A stretch of 64,000 nucleotides of DNA from Stenotrophomonas sp. BIGb0135 (lineage in GTDB: Bacteria > Pseudomonadota > Gammaproteobacteria > Xanthomonadales > Xanthomonadaceae). This document shows, piece by piece, positions 59,509 through 64,000 of the stretch; position 1 is the stretch's first letter, and the number at the start of each line of letters is the position of its first letter. The notes below the pieces were generated by a model that ran no database searches, had not been told where the DNA came from, and worked only from the letters and a program-made list of their open reading frames with translations. The position numbers and the translations under genes were made by a program. Location: contig NZ_JANUDX010000002.1 of assembly GCF_024810105.1 (NCBI RefSeq), positions 186,001 through 250,000 on the forward strand. Direction: 5' to 3'.

Positions 59509-62169
59509 TTGAACCAGGTAAATGCTCCTGATCTGAATGTGCACCCCGAATTTTTCGTGCCGTTCGATAAATACACGCCCAAGGACACTTACTGCGACCA
59601 GGTGCGTCCGTGCCTTCCGCCGTTATGGCGCCTGGTCAAGGATCATTTCTGGACCTACGTCGCCGCCCCGGTGCAGAAGCAGATAACCCAGGGCTGGAAG
59701 ATCCACGTGAGCTGCACGCTGAAGGACGCCGACACCGTCCTGCAGACCGTCATGCGGGTGTGTGCCGCACGCACGACCGAATTCAAGTTCGCCAGCGACG
59801 AGTTCATCCACCGCAAGCTGCTGTCCAAGACCGCTGCACGCCAATCCGGCGGCAAGTTCATCACGGTCTATCCGCAGTCGGTGCAGGTGTTCGAACTGCT
59901 GCTGGAGGACCTTTACCAGGCCCTGCGCGACGTGCGCGGGCCGTACATCCTGTCGGATCGGCAATACAAGGATTCCGGCGCGGTGTTCTATCGCTACGGC
60001 GGATTCCGCTCCTTCACCGTCCAGGATGCGATGGGCCGCGAGCGCAGCATGATCCTCGACGCCTCCTTTGCCTACGTCGAAGACCAGCGCCTGCCGCACT
60101 TCAACGTGCCCGCCTTCGTCGAGGACAAGCACTGGGGACAGGAGGCCGTCGACGCAGACGCGGCGGAGCCGGACACCCTGTTCGGGCAGCAGTACGAAGT
60201 GGAATCGGTCCTGAAGTTCTCCAACGCCGGTGGCGTGTATGCCGGCAGGCGGATCAGCGACGGCCTGGCCGTGGTGATCAAGGAAGCCCGGCCCCTGGTC
60301 GATGCGGAGGTGGATGGCATCGACTCCCTCAGCCGGCTGCAGAAGGAGCAGCGCATCCTGACCTCGCTGCAGGACACCGATATCGCGCCCAAGGCCCTGG
60401 GCTGGTTCGTCGAATGGGAGCACACGTTCCTGGTCCAGGAGAAGATCGAGGGCGAGACGCTGCGCAGCTACAGCCTGCATGCCACCCGCGCGCTCTACCC
60501 GGGCTCCAGCCGGGAGGAGGTGGTGCAGTGGATCTCCCGGGCGGCGCTGATCGGCATCGACCTGATCGGCAAGGTGCAGGCGCTGCACCGCCGCGGCATC
60601 GTGTTCGGCGACCTCTCGACCAACAACATCATCGTGGACGAGGCGACCCTGAGCGTTCGCCTGATCGATTTCGAAGGGGCCTACGAGCCCGGCGTCGACC
60701 CTCCCATCAACATCTACACCCCCGGCTTCCGGTCGAAGGCGCGCCGCCACCGCGACTGCGCCAAGCCGGAGGACGACGTGTATGCGCTCGGGTGCGTGCT
60801 GCTGTCGCTGCTTTCCCCCAGTTCGCTGGCACTGGACGTGATGGACCATTACGCCGAGCGCGCGCTGCTGGCGCTGCGCGACGACATCGGCCTGCCCGAC
60901 GCATTCGCCGACTGCCTGCAGCGCCTGCTGCGCGAGCCCGAGCCCGACCTGGACGCGTGCATCGCGCTGCTGCGCGGCATGGACGTGGCTTCGGTCCGTG
61001 CGTTCGATGCCGAACCCGCCACGGTCGAGCCCCGGTCGCTCGAGCCGGTCGTGCAGCGGGTCATGGATTACCTGCGGCAGGCCATGGACCTGAGCCATTC
61101 GTGGCGCCCGTTCCCGATGGACGCGTACACCACCGACCTGATCGCCCTGGACCACGGCGTCGGCGGCATCGCGCTTGCCTGGCGGCAGGTGGAAGGCGAG
61201 GTGCCGGCTGCGTTGCTGGACTGGCTGGAGCGCCTGGGGCGGACCGGGACGCACCTGCCCGGGCTGCTCAACGGACTGTGCGGGCTGGCTTGGGTGCAGT
61301 GCGACGCAGGGCGGATGGAGGAGGCCGCGGCCACGCTGGGGCGCGCCAGCGGGCAGCCGCTGCTGTACCAGGACATGACGCTGGGATACGGCTATGCCGG
61401 CTTCGGCCTGACCTGCCTGAAGATGTGGCACGCCACGCAGGAGGCGCGCTACCTGCGCGAGGCCGAGCGTGTCGGTGCGGCGCTGCTGGCGACGGCGATC
61501 ACCCGCGAGGCGGGCGTGTGCTGGGGCGAAGACGCCGAGGGCGTGGTGGGCACCGGGCTGCATCGCGGCGGTGCCGGGATTGCCCTGTTCCTGCTGTACC
61601 TGCACCAGGCCGTGGCGCATGACGCCTACCTGGATACCGCGCTGCGCGCGCTGGACTTCGACATCTCCTGTGGCCGCACCCTGCAGGGAATGCTGGGCTT
61701 CGCCCAGGACACCGCCGCAGCCAGCACCATCCTCTACCCCTACCTGGGCATGGGCACCGCGGGCGTGGCGACGGTGGCGCTGCGCGCGTTCAAGATCACC
61801 GGACAGCAGCGCTACGCGGACTTCCTGGACGGCGTGAAGTGCACCGTCGCGCAGAAGTACACCGCCAGCTGCGATCTGTTCCTCGGCCTGGCCGGGCTCG
61901 GCCACTACCTGCTCGATGCGGCCCAGCTGCTGGGGGATGACAGCTACCGCAGGCTCGCCTGGCGTGCCGCCAAGGGCCTGGAGATGTTCGAGATGGACAA
62001 GGACGAGGGCCTGTGTTTCCCGGCAGGGACATCCACCAAGATCAGCTGCACCTGGGGCAATGGCGGCGCAGGGGTGATGACCTTCCTCGACCGGCTGGCG
62101 CATGACAAGCCCAACGGGTTGCTGACCCTCGACGTACTGCTGCAGCCTGCCGCTGCGTCGCCGCGATGA
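59509..62169 (+). CDS. Class III lanthipeptide synthetase LanKC
   Basis: About 886 residues in the LanKC order. Lyase-like N-terminal region (~1-210): GWKIHVSCTLKDADTVLQTV, GGKFITVYPQ, RGPYILSDRQYKDSGAVFYR followed by YGGF. Kinase domain (~215-520): Lys258 (VVIKEARP), catalytic loop HRRGIVFGDLSTNN with His360, Asp368 and Asn373, and DFEGA (Asp387) in place of DFG. LanC-like cyclase (~540-886): Gly-rich helical repeats HGVGGIALAW, YGYAGFGLTC, GLHRGGAGIALFL, CTWGNGGAGVMTFL; the Cys and Cys-His zinc motif of LanC and class IV LanL is missing, as in class III. A GTG-started frame begins at 59389, but that part overlaps the hairpin; the TTG at 59509, with GAGG five bases upstream, is chosen. Confidence 0.88.
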   Translation: MNQVNAPDLNVHPEFFVPFDKYTPKDTYCDQVRPCLPPLWRLVKDHFWTYVAAPVQKQITQGWKIHVSCTLKDADTVLQTVMRVCAARTTEFKFASDEFIHRKLLSKTAARQSGGKFITVYPQSVQVFELLLEDLYQALRDVRGPYILSDRQYKDSGAVFYRYGGFRSFTVQDAMGRERSMILDASFAYVEDQRLPHFNVPAFVEDKHWGQEAVDADAAEPDTLFGQQYEVESVLKFSNAGGVYAGRRISDGLAVVIKEARPLVDAEVDGIDSLSRLQKEQRILTSLQDTDIAPKALGWFVEWEHTFLVQEKIEGETLRSYSLHATRALYPGSSREEVVQWISRAALIGIDLIGKVQALHRRGIVFGDLSTNNIIVDEATLSVRLIDFEGAYEPGVDPPINIYTPGFRSKARRHRDCAKPEDDVYALGCVLLSLLSPSSLALDVMDHYAERALLALRDDIGLPDAFADCLQRLLREPEPDLDACIALLRGMDVASVRAFDAEPATVEPRSLEPVVQRVMDYLRQAMDLSHSWRPFPMDAYTTDLIALDHGVGGIALAWRQVEGEVPAALLDWLERLGRTGTHLPGLLNGLCGLAWVQCDAGRMEEAAATLGRASGQPLLYQDMTLGYGYAGFGLTCLKMWHATQEARYLREAERVGAALLATAITREAGVCWGEDAEGVVGTGLHRGGAGIALFLLYLHQAVAHDAYLDTALRALDFDISCGRTLQGMLGFAQDTAAASTILYPYLGMGTAGVATVALRAFKITGQQRYADFLDGVKCTVAQKYTASCDLFLGLAGLGHYLLDAAQLLGDDSYRRLAWRAAKGLEMFEMDKDEGLCFPAGTSTKISCTWGNGGAGVMTFLDRLAHDKPNGLLTLDVLLQPAAASPR

Positions 62170-62197
62170 GGGCCGTGCGCGCCGCAGGGAGGTGGCC

Positions 62198-63493
62198 GTG
62201 AATCCGGACCAGGACGACGCCGGCAAGCGACCGGGCAACGGCGTGTTCCGGCATGAAGCCATGGCCGCCGCGCAGGATACGCGGCCCTACGGCACGGTGC
62301 TGCTGATCGGTGATCGACTGATGACCCGGCTGGCGTGGGCGGGGATGGCCGTGGTCGTGTTGATCCTGGTGTTCCTGTTGACCTTCAGCACCTCGCGCAA
62401 GGTGAAGTGGCAGGGCGTGGTGGTGCCGGAGGGCGGCACGGTGTCGATCCTGGCGCCGTCCGCGGGCAGCGTGTCGCAGGTGCTGGTGGCCGAGGGCGAG
62501 GACGTCAAGGCCGGGCAGGCGCTGTTCGTGGTGTCCGACGCACGCGCCAATACCCGGATCGAGGGCAGCGTGGGCTCGGTCAGCGACCTGCTGGCCACGC
62601 GCCGGGACAGTCTCGAGCAGGAAATGACCGAGCGGCACCAGCAGCTGGACGGGCAGCGCGGGCCGCTCCGCGCGCGCATCGTGGAGTACGACCGCGAGCT
62701 GCAGGCGATGGTGGAGCAGGAGCGCCTGCAACGCGACATCGTGGCGCTTGCCGAGCAGACCGCGCAGACCTACGCCGAGCTGGTGAGTTCACGCTACGTC
62801 TCCGGTGTGGCCGCGCGCGAGCGCCAGGCCGACCTGCTGGACAAGCGGCAGCGGCTGGCGGAGGTGCGGCGGCAGATTGCCAGTCTGCGACGGGAGAAGA
62901 TCTCCGCGCGCCTGGAGCTGGACAACCTGGACGTGCAGTCCCAGCGCGATACGCGCGACATGCAGCGCAACGTGGCCGAACTGGGCCAGCAGATCGTCGA
63001 GAACAGCGGGTTGCGCACCGTCATCGTGCGTGCGCAGAGCGACGGCACCATCGGCACGGTCAACATCGTGGCCGGACAGAGCGTGGCCGCGCTGACCGCG
63101 CTGGCGGTCATCATCCCGGCGCACCTGCCCCTTGAGGTGGAGATGTATGCGCCGTCCAAAGCGGTGGGGCTGATGCGGGTGGGCATGGACGTGACCATGC
63201 GATATCCCGCTTTCCCGTACCAGAAATTCGGCCTTCACCATGGCAGCGTCAAGGCGATTTCGCGGTCCACGATGCGCGCCGATGAAGTGCGGCTGCCGCA
63301 AGGCGTGCTCGATTCGGGGGCCGAGCCGCTCTACCGGGTGCGCGTCAGCCTGGACTCGGCAAAGGTGCGGGCATATGGCGAAGACATCGCGCTGCGACCG
63401 GGGATGCTGGCCGAGGGCGACGTGAGCCTGGAGCGCAGGCGTTTGTACGAGTGGATCCTCGATCCTCTGTTCACGGTGACCGGACGCATCTAA
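62198..63493 (+). CDS. HlyD-family membrane fusion protein (peptide export adaptor)
   Basis: About 431 residues: a cytoplasmic N-terminus, one membrane helix (about 45-65, WAGMAVVVLILVFLLTF), a lipoyl-type barrel half (APSAGSVSQVLVAEGEDVKA), a long coiled-coil hairpin (about 125-270, Gln/Arg/Glu-rich), the second lipoyl half (VRAQSDGTIGTVNIVAGQSV), and beta domains. This is the layout of adaptors for bacteriocin-type exporters. The GTG at 62198 follows AGGGAGG at optimal spacing; a GTG two codons earlier is possible. It lies 28 bases past lanKC. Confidence 0.88.
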   Translation: MNPDQDDAGKRPGNGVFRHEAMAAAQDTRPYGTVLLIGDRLMTRLAWAGMAVVVLILVFLLTFSTSRKVKWQGVVVPEGGTVSILAPSAGSVSQVLVAEGEDVKAGQALFVVSDARANTRIEGSVGSVSDLLATRRDSLEQEMTERHQQLDGQRGPLRARIVEYDRELQAMVEQERLQRDIVALAEQTAQTYAELVSSRYVSGVAARERQADLLDKRQRLAEVRRQIASLRREKISARLELDNLDVQSQRDTRDMQRNVAELGQQIVENSGLRTVIVRAQSDGTIGTVNIVAGQSVAALTALAVIIPAHLPLEVEMYAPSKAVGLMRVGMDVTMRYPAFPYQKFGLHHGSVKAISRSTMRADEVRLPQGVLDSGAEPLYRVRVSLDSAKVRAYGEDIALRPGMLAEGDVSLERRRLYEWILDPLFTVTGRI

Positions 63494-63511
63494 GGCAAGG
63501 GAACACGGACG

Positions 63512-64000
63512 ATGACAACCCTGAACATCGATCTCTGGAAGCGCAGCAGCGTACCGGTGATCCTGCAGGCCGAGGCGAGTGAGTGCGGGCTGGCGTGCCT
63601 GGCGATGGTGGCCGGATACTGGGGATACACCGTCGATCTGCATTCATTGCGGCAGCGCTTCCCGGTCTCGATCAAGGGCACCACCATGCTCGGGCTGGTC
63701 GGCATCGCGACGGCCTGCTCGCTGCAGTCGCGCGCCCTGAGCCTGGACGTGGACAGCCTGCCCGACCTCGCCACGCCCTGCATCCTGCACTGGAACTTCA
63801 ACCACTTCGTCGTGCTCATCTCGGTCGGCCGGGATTCGATCGTCATCCACGACCCGTCGACCGGGCGGCGTCGGGTGGGCATGAGCGAGGTGCGCAGATC
63901 CTTCACCGGGGTCGCGCTGGAACTGACGCCGTCCAGCGACTTCGTGCCGCGCAAGGAACTGCAGCGCTACCGGATCCGCGACCTCATGGGCCGCGTGGTC
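63512..64000 (+). CDS. C39 peptidase-containing ABC exporter, 3' end outside window
   Basis: The first 163 residues are visible. A C39 double-glycine peptidase domain occupies ~14-135: Gln19 and Cys25 in VILQAEASECGLACLAMVAG, His98 in HWNFNHFVVL and Asp114 in VIHDPSTGRRRVG, a complete catalytic set. The sequence then enters the linker toward the first transmembrane helices. Such exporters cleave GG leaders and secrete the core peptide; the precursor's VSGG motif matches. It starts 18 bases past the HlyD gene, so the three genes are one operon. The transmembrane and ATPase domains lie beyond the window. Confidence 0.92.
   Translation, partial: MTTLNIDLWKRSSVPVILQAEASECGLACLAMVAGYWGYTVDLHSLRQRFPVSIKGTTMLGLVGIATACSLQSRALSLDVDSLPDLATPCILHWNFNHFVVLISVGRDSIVIHDPSTGRRRVGMSEVRRSFTGVALELTPSSDFVPRKELQRYRIRDLMGRVV

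Noticed and set aside
59136..64000. Recent horizontal acquisition of the lanthipeptide locus
   Set aside because: Apart from the AT-rich promoter, base and codon use look like the neighbours, and no integrase, tRNA or flanking repeat is visible; transfer cannot be argued from this sequence.

Overview
The window is a high-GC chromosome segment of a Xanthomonadaceae gammaproteobacterium, almost certainly Stenotrophomonas. The main reasons are the many GTAG-ended palindromes of the SMAG type (the short repeats characteristic of S. maltophilia and relatives), arranged singly and in three arrays, and the gene content (rplU-rpmA-obgE, rpsT/murJ-ribF-ileS-lspA-ispH, minCDE, a formate-dependent purT, an ArgP/ArgO pair). 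No tRNA, rRNA, IS element, prophage or CRISPR array was recognised.

Layout. 1-7.6 kb: a truncated membrane protein, a TonB-dependent siderophore receptor behind a Fur-like palindrome, two large inverted-repeat elements, malate:quinone oxidoreductase with a membrane anchor, and a divergent argP/argO pair. 7.8-19.3 kb: a peptide-utilisation block with two tandem paralogous S9 peptidases, a POT di/tripeptide transporter, an OPT oligopeptide transporter and a third S9 peptidase, plus a membrane acyltransferase-like protein. 19.3-22.0 kb: a nine-unit 47-bp SMAG array, a DUF819 membrane protein, and a four-unit array with a ~203-bp period. 22.0-30.5 kb: a putative metalloprotease-like protein, a GNAT-minC-minD-minE operon, a DesK/NarL-type two-component system, an SRPBCC/GyrI-like protein, DUF423 and an AlkA-like glycosylase. 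34.5-29.5 kb (minus strand): a tightly packed operon SPFH - ribbon-helix-helix - DUF4177 - hydrolase - PH-like - VanY-like peptidase - two small membrane proteins, behind a perfect palindrome. 34.6-44.5 kb: purT, an EEP lipoprotein, bpt, an EF-hand protein, an ECF sigma factor fused to a membrane domain, tesB, an enoyl-CoA hydratase, a PCuAC copper chaperone and a 49-bp SMAG array. 44.1-57.2 kb: housekeeping genes (uvrA, rplU, rpmA, obgE, rpsT, murJ, ribF, ileS, lspA, ispH), several overlapping by 1-4 bases.

The most interesting part is the right end (59.0-64.0 kb, cut by the window edge). It is a compact ribosomal-peptide locus: a 62-residue precursor with a leader that combines a class III LxLQ motif with a double-glycine cleavage site, a LanKC-type synthetase (lyase, kinase, and a cyclase lacking the zinc motif), a HlyD-type adaptor, and an ABC exporter with an N-terminal C39 double-glycine peptidase. 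The inferred scheme is that LanKC phosphorylates and eliminates Ser/Thr and forms (methyl)lanthionine or labionin-like rings in a core carrying two identical SxxSxxC modules. The C39 exporter then removes the leader and, with HlyD and an outer-membrane partner not seen here, secretes the product. Class III synthetases are best known from actinomycetes, and I know of no characterised product of this architecture from Stenotrophomonas.
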